Of a DNA stretch of 64,000 bases, positions 12,290 to 24,706 are shown in pieces. Numbering within the stretch: the stretch's first letter is position 1; every line of letters starts with the position of its first letter. Source of the stretch: Massariosphaeria phaeospora. Lineage: Eukaryota; Ascomycota; Dothideomycetes; Pleosporales. The notes under the pieces are model-generated. The model made no database searches. It saw only the letters and a program-made list of their open reading frames with translations, and was not told the DNA's origin. The position numbers and the translations under genes are program-made. Where the stretch lies: the NCBI GenBank assembly GCA_011032825.1, contig JAADJZ010000002.1, positions 372,001-436,000 of the forward strand, given 5' to 3'.

Positions 12290-14199
12290 ATGCGCACCCA
12301 CACCTCCACCTCTTCCCCCTCGACAACCCCCACATCAACCAAGTCACCCCTATATCCCCTTATCCTGCTTCTCATCCTCGTCCACCTATCCACAAGCCTC
12401 TACACTCTGCCTCTCAACCGCGTCATCGAGCGTCGCCTATGCCAAGACCACTACGCGGAACACGACCGTTCGGTCGTTGGTTCCAATGGCACGGTCCCGG
12501 AGAAATTGTGTAAGATTGACGAGGTGCAGAGGGGGCTTGCGTGGCTGCAGGGCATGATGGAGACGGTGTTTATAGTTTGTGGTATGTTTTGTTGATATTT
12601 TGTGCGTGGGATACTAGTTGTGATGCGTGTTTGGCTGACGACAGGCCGGTGTATAGATGCTGTAGCGACGATCCCATTTAGCTTCATCGCGGAGCGGTAC
12701 GGTGTTAGAGTTGTGCTGTGGTGCAATCTAGTGCCGTTGGCATTCATGTCTGGATGGGCGCTTGTTGTAGGTGTGTAGGACGATCGACTTCAAATTGCAC
12801 TCGCGCCTACGACTGATACCATGGACAGGAAACTTCCCCCATGTATTCCCGACCCAAGCACTTATACTTGGGCCGTTTACGGCGCTTCTAGGCGGCGAGT
12901 GCGTCTTCTCGTCCACGGTGTTTACGCTCACGTCTGCGCTGGCTGGGGAATACGTTCAACGGTCAGATCATATACATTGTTGGCTGAACGAGAGCGAAAT
13001 AACTGAATGAGAACCAGTGCCTCATACTTCTCCTATATCAGCTCGACGACCTACATAGTCAACTTCATCGGCCCCACACTCGCTTCCTTCACCATGAGCC
13101 AGAATCTATGGCTGCCCTTCTGGCTCAACTTAGCGCTCCTCCTCCTCGCGGTCCCCACCATCCACATGCTCCCAGCAGCAGCAGCCACAGCATCCCCAAT
13201 GCTCCCAGTCTCGGCATCAGAAGACGACGACGACAACAACGACTATGACCCAACCAACGAAGCCGGGCCCTTACTCGCCCCCCAATCCCCAACCCCAAAC
13301 CGCTACTCCACCGCCTTCTCAACCAACCCCCACCTCCTCCCCCGCATATCCCACGCCCTCCACCGACTAACCCGCCACGTAACCGGCCGCCGCAACTTCC
13401 AAACCCTACTCCTCTCCTTCTTCCTCACCGCGCTCGCGAGCTCAGACACGAAACTGCTAGTGCGGTATATCTCGAAGCGGTACGAGTGGACGTTTGCACA
13501 AGTAAGCTCCCTCATGCCAATCGCTCGAAAACGCAGATGAGAACGAGTCTAATGAGGGACGACAGGCCGGCTACATGCTCTCCGCCAAAGCCCTCGTCAA
13601 CTTCGCGCTCCTCGCCCTCGTCGTGCCGCGCATAATCCGGACATCCATGGCTTCTACGAGCGTACATGGCTCGGAAATCTGGCTCAACTACCTGGGCGCG
13701 CAAGCCAGCATCGCGATATCAGTACTCGGCGTTCTGTGCGTGGCATTAGCGTTTAAGTTCTGGCTGCTACTTGGCGGTACGCAAGAATCCCTCGCCCCCC
13801 TTCCCCTTGCCTTACCCCCATCATTCATTCATCCGCTTTATATTAAACACTAATCACCTCCCAGCCCTCGTCCTCTACGCCCTCGGCTCCGCGCTCCCTG
13901 TCTTCACCATGTCGCTCGTCAAATCGCCACTGATCGCGCGCTCGGACTCGGACATGCAGGACTTTAGCATCGTTATGCTGGTTAAGACGATGGGGTCGCT
14001 GGTGGGAGCGCCGCTCATGACGGTGTTGTGGGTGCAGGCGATTCGGCTGGGGGGTGCGGGAATCGGGTTGCCGTATTTTGTCTCTGCGGTAAGTGGATGG
14101 GATGTCTCTCGTTTTAGTAATGATAGAAGCATGCTGATGCGTTGTGTTTAGGGGATATATGTGGCTGCCGCGGTGGTGGTTGCGAGGTTGGAGTTCTAG
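12290..14199 (+). CDS. Major facilitator superfamily transporter
   Basis: Seven exons, 12290-12581, 12645-12770, 12829-12961, 13018-13501, 13566-13776, 13865-14088 and 14152-14199, join in frame to 505 residues. Helix 2/loop 2-3 carries the MFS signature in a fungal form (GRCIDAVATIPFSFIAERYG). About twelve hydrophobic spans can be counted, with a long acidic, Pro/Ser-rich loop near residues 225-265 (DDDDNNDYDP) as the central cytosolic loop. The fold and a SPLIARSDSDMQDFS segment near the end resemble fungal MFS proteins annotated as multidrug or secondary-metabolite transporters; the substrate cannot be read from the sequence. All six introns are canonical GT-AG of 56-88 nt. No biosynthetic gene is adjacent. 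Confidence 0.92.
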
Positions 14200-14534
14200 G
14201 GGATTGGGGATGCTGCTTGAGGGTAGCTAGAGCCAGTATAGGCTGTTGGGAGCTCGCGGTTCCGTTACATGTCTAGATACATATATACACCGCAACGTGT
14301 TCCGCACAAGCCAGAAACCAAATGCAACTGTCTCCTCTACCCAGTACTCAGGCGGCTTACACCACTGTCCTCCAAGCATTAGCTTAGGCTAGAAACGTGA
14401 TTTTCGCTTTGGCGTAGTGGGTGGGGCGCTGCTAGGGCACAGGATGGGGCAGGCCGCCCGTTCTGGAGGAGATAGTCGACGCGTGGCGGATCAGAAGTCT
14501 TCCGGTCACCAACCTATCTACAAATTCAGTTGAT

Positions 14535-14610
14535 CAATTAGAGTCGTGCAGTCATTGCTGACTATGTTGACTGCCTACTAATATCAAACGCAACTGACGT
14601 GGTTCGCAAC
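14535..14610. repeat. Dispersed repeat 2, copy 1 (mate at 30964-31040)
   Basis: Shares the exact 17-mer AGTCATTGCTGACTATG with the second copy, then ATCAAACGCAA and CGCAAC in the same order and spacing. Roughly 70% identity over about 76 nt by eye. Confidence 0.7.
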
Positions 14611-14824
14611 CTACCTAAGAACACCACCACTCTTTTCTGAAACCCAAGCAACAACGCAGCGAACCCGTTATAACATGAAGCCATGGAACAAATCCAAAAT
14701 GGAAATCTAGCCAACGGCACCCCCCTCTCAGAATTATTTGCCAATACTACATCCAAAGACAGGCTCTATACGATCCCCTCGACAGCCTAAGAGTTTCTAG
14801 CAAACAATATATAGCTTCCCTATA

Positions 14825-14930
14825 CCTCTACAAAGCCCTATTGTATGCAGTATACCAGCTAATGTCTGTGCACAGCTTAGCTCGTAGAGGTAGCCTGATT
14901 AGGGTGCATGCGCATGGGAAACAAATCATG
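14825..14930. repeat. Dispersed repeat 1, copy A
   Basis: Aligns along its length with copy C (52002-52105): CTCTACAAAG, CCTAT.GTAT, a TATAC core, AGCT.GTAGAGG and GGAAAC in the same order. Copies B and D (40297-40344, 60520-60612) share the core. Confidence 0.7.
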
Positions 14931-15368
14931 CCAGCGGGGTGAGGTGACGGCTGGCTGACCGATCAGCTACATGGATAAACAAATAGATAAATATATAGAA
15001 AAGAAGAGCACATGTCTGAAACCAGCAGGGAAAGAAACGCAGTAGACAGATAGCTAAGAAAGCATTTCCAAAACTAAACTACAAAAAAGGAATGAGAAGT
15101 CCTCGAAACCAATGTATACACAACACACACGCCAGCCACCACGTACCCAACCGGTCATCCAACCACAACAACCAGTACAAAACGCCTTGCAGCACCCAAG
15201 CCCCCATCTCATCTCATCAAGGCGAGTCTGGCTTGTCTTCCTCCGACCCACTCTCCCGCCAGCTTCCCCCACGAGCTTTCCGCAGACTCGCCATCAACTT
15301 CTCCAAGCTCCCCTATCAGATCATCGAGTAGATTCGACGGAGACGGTACTGCAGAAACTTCTTAGCCA

Positions 15369-15410
15369 AACACGAAGCAAGAGAAAAACACGAAGCAAGA
15401 GAAAAACACG
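15369..15410 (+). repeat. Short direct repeat (two tandem copies of ACACGAAGCAAGAGAAAA)
   Basis: Two 18-nt copies in tandem just downstream (in gene orientation) of the stop codon at 15420. Confidence 0.75.
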
Positions 15411-15419
15411 AGGTCGAGC

Positions 15420-17291
15420 TCATGAACCTGCGAGGTCTTCGCTGTCTTTTTCGAGTTGCCGTTCTAGGCTGCCGAGGACGTCGGGTTCCGAGTCGGCGGC
15501 TGCGGGGTCTTCGGCTGCTGGGTCTTCGGCTGGGGGTGGGGAGGTGTGCGCGGGGGCGGGTGGTGGTGGTGAGAGGACTGGTGAGGGGACTGGGTCGTGG
15601 GCGGGGGTGGGTGCGGGCGATAGAGTAGGAGCGGGAGCGATGGTGGGGAGCGGAGGTTCCGCTGGGACGGGTTCGATGGGGATGGTTTCGACGGAGGGGA
15701 GTGTGGAGGGGATTGCGGGGACCTGGTTGATAGAGTTTTGACGGCTGTGAGCTATAGCAGACAAGGGAAGCTCCGGAGAGCTCGAGGGATCGCGCTCTGC
15801 GCGCTTTATCTTCTCAATCGCGGGCTCCGCCAGGGGGGCTTTCTGAGGCTCGACTGGGGGCAATGGTGGAGCCGAGAGAGCTGAGGGCACATCTGGTATA
15901 GGGACGGGAGCAGCTTCTGCAGGTGGTGTAGCTTCGACAGCGGGTTCTGGTTGATGAGATTCTTGCTGCTTGATAGGCTCGCTCATCGGTTCAGTGGTGG
16001 GCTCTGCAGACGGTTGCGATGGAGTGATTCCGCGTCCGGGCGTCGGCGTGCGCTCGCCTTCCTCCTGAGCATCATCTTCCGATCCATCATCCCCAGACCC
16101 TTCCTCCTCATCTCCGGCGTCGGCCATTGGGGTGTCGCCATCAGACGGCTCTACAGAGCCACCCTCCTGTTTGACGCCTGGAACCCTGAGTAGATCGCTA
16201 CTAGTGCCTGAAGCAGGTGTTCCCTGTTCTGTCGTGCCGTCGAGAAAGACCACCTTCTTCTTTCGCCCTGGCCCGCTGCGCTTCGTCTTCTTCTTCGGGG
16301 GAGGGGGTCTTCGTCGCGGGGGGGTTTGCTGCAGGATCTCGTTCGCTACAACGACTCCTTCGGCGTTCACGACACCCACTCCCTCTACGACAGTGCCGGG
16401 CGCCGCAGCTGCCGGAGTAGCTTCAATGATGGCGGCCTCCGTTGGCTGAACTTCACCCTCTACGGTTTGACCTTCTGGCACAAGGACCTTGTAAACGCTG
16501 ACATTCCCCTCTGCGTCCAGTTTCTTTACTTTGGTCTCTCTCATCGGAGGTGGCTGAGTCGGAAGCTGGCCATTTGGGACATATGGAGACGGGAGACCTT
16601 TCCGTCTCTTTGCGAGAAACTCCGGCTCCGGTTCTTCAAGATGGCGGGCTACTTTGACGTATTTTCGAACCGTGAACCCTTGCTGCACCTGCTTGCTGTC
16701 GTCTTCCTCGTCCATGTTCTCCACATCTTCTTCCGGTGGAGCGGGCTTTCTATAAATGCGCCCTGATCGTGCAGCGCGAAGTAATTGTTGAGAATGCAGA
16801 GGGAGTAAATGCGAGTCCTTTGGCATTGGCAGTTCAGGCCAGGCATCTTTGTCTACTTGCTTACTCTCTGACGAATTTGGTCCAACGGCGATTTCCATTT
16901 CCCGGTACTGGTTGATAGGAAGACCTTCGAGCACATTGTGCTCGACCGGCCCACGTCCAGACCGGTTAGACCGGTCTCTATTTCGGAACTAATCCCACGA
17001 TGTTAGTGAACGCCTTTAGTGGTATTTCCAAAGCGTAGCGATTTGTAAAGAAATGGTCAGAAGGGTACAGGCTCGCGCTCTTTCGCGACACCCTCCAAGT
17101 CGGAGCGTTCCCGGCGTTTCCGGCTTTCCTGGTATTCCTCTAATGGACGCATGGATGAGAATAACTTTGCTCGATGTGAAAGATGGGGAAAATATACTGG
17201 TGCGTGGCAGCAAACGGATAAGGGGATGAAATAGACCACGGGATGATGAAGCGCAAACGAAATGTGGACTGAAGTGACGTACCGGGGCCAT
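15420..17291 (-). CDS. Conserved-looking Pro/Glu-rich, probably nuclear protein, function unknown
   Basis: Exons complement 17291-17283 (ATG GCC CCG only), 17164-17069 and 16988-15420, joined over introns 17165-17282 and 16989-17068, give 557 residues. The first 180 residues look ordered and conserved: a MRPLEEYQESRKRRER start, GRGPVEHNVLEGLPINQYR, then QQLLRAARSGRIYRKPAPPEE and a VRKYVKVARHLEEPEPEFL segment. Further on are a basic PPPKKKTKRSGPGRKKK cluster that could be a nuclear localisation or AT-hook-like signal, a VVFLDG strand, acidic DEEEGSGDDGSED runs and a long Pro/Ala-rich tail. I cannot name the family; a chromatin- or transcription-associated role is only a guess from composition. 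The first junction uses an AAG acceptor and is the least certain part. Confidence 0.72.
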
Positions 17292-18016
17292 GGCTATCAC
17301 TGGTTAGCCGCGGCAGCCTCAAGTGGCGCGATTTTGCAGGCGCGGGAAGCTGCAGGCAAGGCGAGTCGGTGAAGGTGAGGAGTGGTTCCTGGGCGGGAAG
17401 TCGCGCGTGGAGAGGGACAGCAGGCGCGTTCGACGTAAAGGTGCGGCTCTGCACGCGCCCGATCGACGCTAACCGAATCTGTCAAGCGCGCTATCAGGGT
17501 GTGGGCGGGCACCTTCATAGACTTGGGACTTGCCTCACGCACTCCGTGAATGCTTCGCAGGAAATACGTCTCCTTTATAAGTTTGTGATTGTGGGACCCT
17601 GTAACGTTCGTTGGTAGCGACTGTTTGGTAGCGAGAGGAAATTCTCTTGAGTATATCTATGGCTTCCACAAAATGGCCACCCATTCAGCTTCCGCTGAAT
17701 ACAAATAAGGCTCCCCTTGAGCATTCGCGCAAACTTTTATCCTATGTATGGCTTTGAGAGACGGTTAGGCGATTCTGTTGAATCTTGAGCTACGTTTGCA
17801 GGACGAATTGTCCGGGACTTATCGAGAAAATTGGTGGGACATGAGTTGCGAAAACTGTATATCTACAATAACCCAAAGGCCGATACATGCTGCTAACAGC
17901 AGATAGAGCTATAGTGCCATCCCAAACATGATATGCTTTGATGTCCTTGATGCGCCTGCAGCCCAGTAAGTATGATACTGTACAGAGTCCCGCTTGCACC
18001 TCGTTCGTGGACCATC
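17292..18016. other. Intergenic, promoter of the 557-residue protein gene
   Basis: No gene recognised. Upstream of one minus-strand gene and downstream of another. Confidence 0.55.
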
Positions 18017-18660
18017 TCAATCCCACCTAAAGAACGGGTCAGTATTGCCGGCGAAAAGAACAACCGGCCAACTCACCCAGTGTCTTTTTGCCTCACAATG
18101 CCGCCCTCATCACCCTTCTGCTTTCCGGTCTTGCCTCCCTCCACTACTAACCGGTCGAGTTGGTAGAACTGGCTGACGACCGTTTGCCTCTGCAGAGGGC
18201 CATGTCAGCGTCACCTCCATGTATTGTTTGCCCTCCGCCACCCATATTTGGATTGACTCCCATTCATAGCAACGAGGCACAACGTACCTTTAGCATCTGT
18301 AACTCCTTCAAGCCCTTCTGCACTAGCTCCTGTATTCTCCTCTCCTCGCCCTCCTTCTGATGTTCTCGGAAGCTGTCGTGCGTTCTCCGTTTTGCGTACT
18401 CGCGGAAGTTGTAGGCGGCGAATTGGTTACTTTGGCGGAGAAGGGATCGATACTACAAGGTACATCTTATTAGCCAGTGCTTTATTCACGGTCTGGGATC
18501 AAAGAGAAATGTTGCCACGAGCGCGAACCATGTGCGCGCGGCTTGTGGAGCTGCTTGCGAGTCGCGCATCTTCTTGGGCCTGGTCTGGGACACCTGGAAC
18601 ACTTACCAGTGATCGCACCTGGTATGGCATGTCACCTTTTCGTGCGTGGGCTAATGACAT
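18017..18660 (-). CDS. ISD11: ISD11 (LYRM4), LYR-motif Fe-S cluster biogenesis factor
   Basis: Hidden in four short exons: complement 18660-18607, 18452-18288, 18189-18077 and 18026-18017, all with GT-AG introns (154, 98 and 50 nt). They encode 113 residues, or 103 from the second in-frame ATG at 18630. Visible family marks are the [10 protein letters not shown] motif (L-Y-R at residues 18-20), [15 protein letters not shown], the [15 protein letters not shown] helix (here [12 protein letters not shown]), [17 protein letters not shown] and a short [10 protein letters not shown] end. ISD11 stabilises the cysteine desulfurase Nfs1 with acyl carrier protein in the mitochondrial matrix and is essential for Fe-S cluster synthesis. 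The last coding exon is only 10 nt including the stop. Each exon is too short to stand out as an open frame, so the gene is easy to miss. Confidence 0.93.
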
Positions 18661-19142
18661 GCTCGGTACGGAGTAGAAAGAATGGTCACGGAGGGGCGGA
18701 GGGGCGTACTCTACGGTATTCGGCCGATGATTAGATCATAGGTCGGATCGGGGAAAAAGCTCCTCTGAGATTTTATTTAAGTCCGAGCTCCGATATTTAT
18801 TTAGAGCTTCCATTGACAAGCGGGCTCGAAAGTCTTGTGAGCACACCAGACTAGACAGCAACGCATAGTAAATTGACTCTGTATGTTCATGACTTGGGTA
18901 TCAACCAGACTAGCTCAAAGCTCTACCTAATTACACCCAGGGTCGCACATATCATGCAAGGCATTACAAGCCAACCGCCACGGTTTGAAGCGTGGGTGGA
19001 AAGACTAATAGTTTTTTCCTGAACTCCGCCTATGCATTTTACACAAGATTATGGTACTAGTAGATAAGTAAAGGTCCTAGAAGATGGTAGATATGATGTG
19101 CTTACCACAAAGAGACATGTTCAACCAGTATCCGGATGGGAT
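18661..19142. other. Intergenic between two minus-strand genes
   Basis: AT-richer than its surroundings; it holds the ISD11 promoter and the SF3a1 3' flank. No other gene seen. Confidence 0.6.
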
Positions 19143-20766
19143 TCATTGGTTTCCGCCATGCCTCTCCTGGATACGTCGAAGCTGTTCCTGGACGTTCATG
19201 GTCTGCATCTGCTGAAGACGGACAGCGTCCTTAGCCGGATCGGGCTGGCCGTCGTATGATGTCGCCGCCTTCTTCCTTCGAAGCAGTTCCTCTTCGGAAA
19301 TGGGCAGGCCTGTGACTCCATCGTAGATATCGTCGCGCTGGCTAGCAAAGCGTTTGAGATTGTTCGCGACGTCGGCTGTGTTGATCGTAGTAGAGTAGCG
19401 TGCATCAGTCTTGTCACGCTGCTCTTTCCAGCGCGGATCAAGAAGCTCGACTGGTCATTGCATTAGCATTTTCCACTAGAAAGCGAGACTGAAACTTACT
19501 TCGTAGATGTTCATCCATTTCGTCCGTAGGAATATGTTGCTTGCAGTTGGGACAAACAGCTGTAGCGACGTTGGTCTTTTTCACGGCCGTGCGAGTGTAG
19601 TCTGTGCGGATGCGCATCGAACCTGGCGCCGCCCTCGCAGCTGCCTGAGCTTGAGCTGCACGGTCACGCTCCGCCTGTTGTTCTCGAGCACGCGCGGCTG
19701 CCTCCTCCTCAGCTGCCCTCTGTGCCGGTGTTTTGTAGTCGTAAGGGTTTCGCGATTGCGGTTGAAACGGGAGCCGTACCGGCGGAGCCATCCCGGCCGC
19801 CATAGGTGGATACATGGGCGGTGGCATGTGAGGATATTGCTGTGATGTATTGTAATACGTATCTTCATCAGGCATTGCCTCCTCCAGACGCCTACCAAGC
19901 GAGACGGTAGCCTTTTGCTCCAGAGATGCCGACTGAAGGTCGTTGAGAGACGTGGGCGCCGGGAGCTCAATGCCGTCGTCGGCTTCGTCGAAAACAACGG
20001 TTGCGATGATCCCGAAGTCGTACCAGTCAATCGACGCATACTCCTTCTTCTCATCTTCGGCCTTCTTTTCCTCTTGCTCCTTCTGCTCCGTCACAAACTT
20101 GATGTATTCAGCGCGCTGTCTCGCCCGCTCCAGGATATGGAAGCGGTCTGTAATGTTGTGTTGCACCTCCTCAATGCGAGCTTCCACGGTTTGTTCCTCT
20201 TCAAGCAGGATCTTGTACTGCTCGATGAGAGCTCGGAGATACTGGAAGAAGCTGTGGTTGGGGCGTAGGAAGTCAAACTGAGGATTGCCCGACTGCCGGT
20301 TTCGAAGGTCTTTCAGCCAATTCTCTCCGACGCGCGCCGTGTAAAGAGCCGTTAGTTTGAGTATTTCCAGATCTTTGGCGCTGATGTTGGGCATGCGGGC
20401 GGAGAAGCGAAACCTGGGTGGCTCTGGGGGACCTTTGGGCTTGTTGTCTCGGGCGGCTTGAGCGACTCTGCTGTCTCTCGTGCGGCCCTTGCCTTCCCTC
20501 AACATCTGGAGATGCCATCTGTAGTACTTATTGTAGGGGTCGTTCGGGTCAAGGAAATTCAGGCGGCTGGTGGTCTGGTCGTCGCGCATTCTCTTCTTCA
20601 AATCCACTTCCAAGACTTCCTTGCCTCGACGATAGATGAAGTCAGCAGTCTTGATGATGTTGCCGCGAATGACCATGGGGGGGAGAATTATGTCTTTTGG
20701 AGGGTCGACGGTGAGTTCCCCCGACAGGGGGCCCGTATCGGCGCCATTGGACGCTGATAAGCTCAT
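19143..20766 (-). CDS. PRP21: Splicing factor 3a subunit 1 (SF3A1/Prp21)
   Basis: Exons complement 20766-19500 and 19450-19143 (intron 19451-19499) give 524 residues. Two SURP domains are visible: residues about 37-90 (IIKTADFIYRRG ... FLDPNDPYNKYYRWHL) and about 133-186 (KLTALYTARVGENWLKDL ... FDFLRPNHSFFQYL). A helical Glu/Lys region follows, then a proline-rich segment, a Glu/Ala coiled stretch, a CPNCKQHIPTDEMDEHL zinc-like motif and the conserved ELLDPRWKEQR box. SF3a1 is part of the U2 snRNP and acts in branch-site recognition. The ubiquitin-like C-terminal domain of the human protein is not present, as is usual in fungal orthologues. Divergent from PMT1 across 639 bp. Confidence 0.96.
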
Positions 20767-21405
20767 GGTTGCTTGTCGCGGGCCAGCTGTGGTGTTGCGC
20801 GTGCGATGTTTTGCGAAGGCGGCCGAGTCGAGGTTGCGGCGGCGGCGGCGGCGCGACTGCGGAAGATCCCAGCGCGGCGCGGCGCGGAGAAACGATGTTG
20901 CGGCGCCCGGGTCGCCCTGCAGCGGCCTGCGATGTGCGATTGATTAACTGTAGAAACGGCCGATGCACTGCTGCATGTTGCCACTTGCTGCAGCGCGCTG
21001 AAGAACCCGCCACGCGCAATCCACGGCGTCCCTGTCGCTGTGGGCTGACCTATTTCGAGGGCTTCCACAGAGGTTCCCCAGTTCAGCTCCTTGCTTGGCC
21101 GCCGCTAGAGTCGGGTCCAAACGAACACCTTGCACTTTGCACTTGCATGCGCGGCTGCTAGTCTGTACTGTACCGACCAGGGGTGCATCAGCGCGAGGCA
21201 CTCTCTTCTGGCCCCTAGCCACTACTACTACTAAGACCACGCCCGCCGCCGTCGCCGGAGTCTGCCAATTGCTGTCTCCCTTCCCACTCTCCTTAACCAC
21301 GTTTCCGCGTTGGAGGCGCGTTGTCCCAACTGCGAGCTACTTTCAACAGCCCCAACTCGAGCCCGCGACCGACTCGCACCCCCTCTTCTCCACCACCACG
21401 CCGCC
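20767..21405. promoter_or_regulatory. Shared divergent promoter of SF3a1 and PMT1
   Basis: 639 bp between two start codons facing away from each other. GC-rich near SF3a1 (a GCGGCGGCGG run) and C/T-rich near PMT1, as in typical fungal leaders. No other gene fits. Confidence 0.6.
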
Positions 21406-24400
21406 ATGGCGAGCCGGACCGCGTCGAACCAGTACTTGGCCGAGAAGCCCAATGGACGGCGGTCGGGGAAGTCACCATCTCGATCCCCCGGACCGCAGGG
21501 CAGGAAGCAGCAGAAGCAGCAGAAGGTCGCAGGCTATACTTCCGAGGGCGTTCAGGACCATGACATCTTCAGCCTTCCGGGCTCCGACTGGCAGCTGATA
21601 GTGCTGTTGACTCTTGTAGGCGCCGTGGTGCGGTTGTTCAGGATATACCAGCCCAGCAGTGTTGTTTTCGACGAGGTCCAGTGAGTCCGCCAGTCCTAGA
21701 GAATGCTTTTTAGACTGGAGGCTGACCAACCCTAGTTTCGGCGGCTTCGCCTCGAAATACATCAAAGGCAAGTTCTTCATGGACGTGCACCCGCCGCTCG
21801 CGAAGTTGTTAATCACTCTAGCGGGCTGGCTGGCTGGATTCGACGGAACCTTCGATTTCAAGGATATTGGAAAAGACTATGTCGAGCCCGGCGTTCCCTA
21901 CGTCGCAATGCGCATGCTCCCCGCAGTCTGTGGCATTGCTACAATACCGACCATGTTTCTGACGCTTAAGGCGGCAGGCTGCCGGACAACCACGGCCGCA
22001 CTGGGAGCCTGTTTGGTTATGCTGGGTACGGAATCGTCGGCAGTATCATGACTTCTGTGCTGACGTTCAACAGACAATGCGCTCATCACTCAGTCCCGCC
22101 TTATCCTTTTGGATTCTCCACTCGTTGTCTTCACCGCCCTGACCGCATTGGCCTGGACTAGCTTCACCAACCAGCACGAGCAGGGACCCCTGAAGGCTTT
22201 CGAACCCACCTGGTGGTTCTGGCTGGCGGCGACTGGGCTTGGCCTCGGAGCCACCCTGAGCGTCAAATGGGTCGGACTATTCACAATTGCTTGGGTTGGG
22301 ACTTTGACCCTTTTACAGCTCTGGCTTCTGCTCGGAGATACCAAAAATGTCACTCCGGTACGTATAGCTGAGTGAGCTATATACATATCGCTAACACCTC
22401 TTAGCGGATTTGGTTCAAGCATTTTTTCGCTCGCTTCTTCTGTCTCGTAGTCATTCCAGTCACCTTCTACATGGCTATGTTCGGTATCCACTTCATCTGC
22501 CTCGTCAACCCCGGGGATGGCGACGGCTTTATGTCCTCGGAATTCCAAGCCACGCTGAACTTGAAAGGGATGCAAGACGTGCCCGCGGACGTTGCTTTCG
22601 GTAGCCGTGTCTCCCTCCGTCACCACAATACGCAAGGAGGTTATCTGCACTCCCATAGCCACATGTACCCCACTGGTAGCAAGCAACAGCAAATCACTCT
22701 CTACCCCCACAAGGACGAGAACAACGTCTGGATACTAGAGAATCAGACTCTTCCCGAGGTATTGGATGGACCAAAACCTCAAGGACCTAAAGCCTGGGAC
22801 AACATGGGACCGATTTTCATCGAGGACGGAGCCGTACTAAGGCTCTACCACATAACAAGTGATCGACGCCTCCATTCCCATGACGTCCGTGCCCCGGTCA
22901 CCGAGGCCGACTGGCAAAACGAAGTGTCTGCTTATGGTTATGAGGGATTCGAAGGCGATGCAAACGATCTATTCCGAGTGGAAATCATCAAGTCCATGTC
23001 TGACGGGGCTGAGGCAAAGAAACGCGTACGGACCATCCAGACAAAGTTCAAGTTGGTCCACATCATGACTGGATGCGTACTCTTCTCTCACAAGATCAAA
23101 CTTCCCGACTGGGGCTTCGAGCAACAAGAGGTCACATGCGCACGTGGTGGAACTCAACCTAACGCTGTGTGGTATGTTGAAGGCAACGTGCATCCCTTGA
23201 TGAAAGAGGGTGTCGAAAAGGTTAATTACCGTAATCCTGGGTTTTTCGGAAAATTTTGGGAGCTGCAAAAGGTGATGTGGCGCACCAACGCCGGCCTCGT
23301 CGAATCCCACGCATGGGATTCCAGGCCTCCCTCCTGGCCTATCCTGTCCAGAGGTAAGTAAAAATCTTCCAAATATACTATCAAACTGATGCTAACACGA
23401 AAAAGGCATCAATTTCTGGGGAAAGCACAAGTAAGAACACTCCATTCCCCAGCCTCCCTATCATTTTCCACAATTTGCCCTTCACTGGGCAGCTATTTTT
23501 GCATAGCCTGGCCTGGTGTATTACAGCTACCCTAGCCTAGTCCCAACGACTTTACAGAAGCTAACAGTAACCTTCAGGAGGCAAATTTACCTTATCGGGA
23601 ATCCAGCAATCTGGTGGTCGTCGACAGCCATCATCGGTCTATATGTTCTGATCAAGGGTCTCGCAATCCTTCGATGGCAGCGGGGTTTCAAGGATTACTC
23701 CAACGTAACCTTCAAACGCTTCGACTACGAGGTTGGCATGTCTATCCTCGGATGGGCTTTCCACTATTTCCCATTCTTCCTTATGGCTCGTCAGTTGTTC
23801 CTGCATCACTACCTCCCGGCTCTTTACTTCGCCATCATGGCTCTCTGCCAGATGTATGACTTTGTGGGCTATCGTTTCGGATCTCTCGGCCTCAAACAGT
23901 ATCCAGCGATCGGACAGGCAGCTGCTGTTGCCTTCTTGGCCATCGTGATTACCGTCTTCGCTACCTATGCTCCACTTGCTTATGGCAACCCATGGACCCG
24001 GGACCAATGCAACAGCGTAAAGCTTTTCAACACTTGGGACTGGGATTGCAACAACTTCTACGACTCAGTAAGTCTCCATGTCTGACCAGTATTACCACAT
24101 AACTTGGCTAACCATTTACAGTATGACCAGTACAGCTCCGAGGCTATAGTACCATCCATTCAAGCCACTCCGTCAGCGGTGCCACCATCAGCGCCACCGC
24201 CCGCTGCTCCTCCGGTCCAGAAACAAGACCAGGTCAGAGATGAGCCTAATGATAACCCGCCTGTTGTCTCAGAGCAAGCCGTCGTCTCTCCACCGCCCCA
24301 AGACGCCCCAAAAGAGCTTCCCATCCTATCCAAAGAAGAGCGCATCGAGTACCGCGACGAGAACGGCCGCGTCCTCGACGAAGAAGAAGTCTCAGCACTC

Positions 24401-24706
24401 GCAGGAAAAGTAAGCTTCAAAACCCGGTACGAGACGCGCACACGTGTTGTGGACGCCCAGGGCAATGAAGTCCATGAAGCGCTTGTCGACGCTCGAGAGG
24501 TTGACGGACAGGGAGTAGCACCCCCTCATCCGGACGTCGAGGGCAGAAATCCAGAGACGAAGGAGATTGCAGAATCTGAGGCGAGCGCGGCGCCCCCTAC
24601 AGTTGACGTAGGTGAGGACATGGAGAAGGAGAAGAGTGCTGAAGGACAGGCCAAGGACGCCAAGCCTGCGTCTGAGGGACAAGCGGCGACACAGCAGCAG
24701 CAGTAA
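21406..24706 (+). CDS. PMT1: Protein O-mannosyltransferase, PMT1 subfamily
   Basis: Seven exons (21406-21680, 21736-22025, 22074-22357, 22405-23353, 23406-23430, 23578-24067, 24122-24706) join in frame to 965 residues. The enzyme transfers mannose from dolichyl-phosphate-mannose to Ser/Thr in the ER lumen. The catalytic Asp-Glu (D89-E90) sits in VVFDEVHFGGF, its codons ending at the first junction. MIR repeats follow in the large luminal loop: GGYLHSHSHMYPTG, RLYHITSDRRLHSHDV, KLVHIMTGCVLFSH. Multiple membrane spans lie on both sides. The C-terminal tail of roughly 200 residues is Pro/Glu-rich with an ordered-looking KEERIEYRDENGRVLDEEEV block, seen in filamentous-fungal Pmt1 and absent from yeast. 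Exon 5 is a 25-nt microexon. Genome-wide, fungi have one PMT1-, one PMT2- and one PMT4-type gene. Confidence 0.95.

Larger units (their letters stand above)
14200..15419. other. Intergenic stretch carrying two dispersed repeats
   Basis: It lies between the convergent MFS gene and the Pro/Glu-rich protein gene. No gene seen. It contains two degenerate dispersed repeats (14535-14610 and 14825-14930) and a short direct repeat next to the minus-strand stop codon. Confidence 0.6.

Noticed and set aside
12290..14199. MFS gene as part of a secondary-metabolite cluster
   Set aside because: No polyketide synthase, peptide synthetase, terpene cyclase, P450 or cluster regulator is near it.
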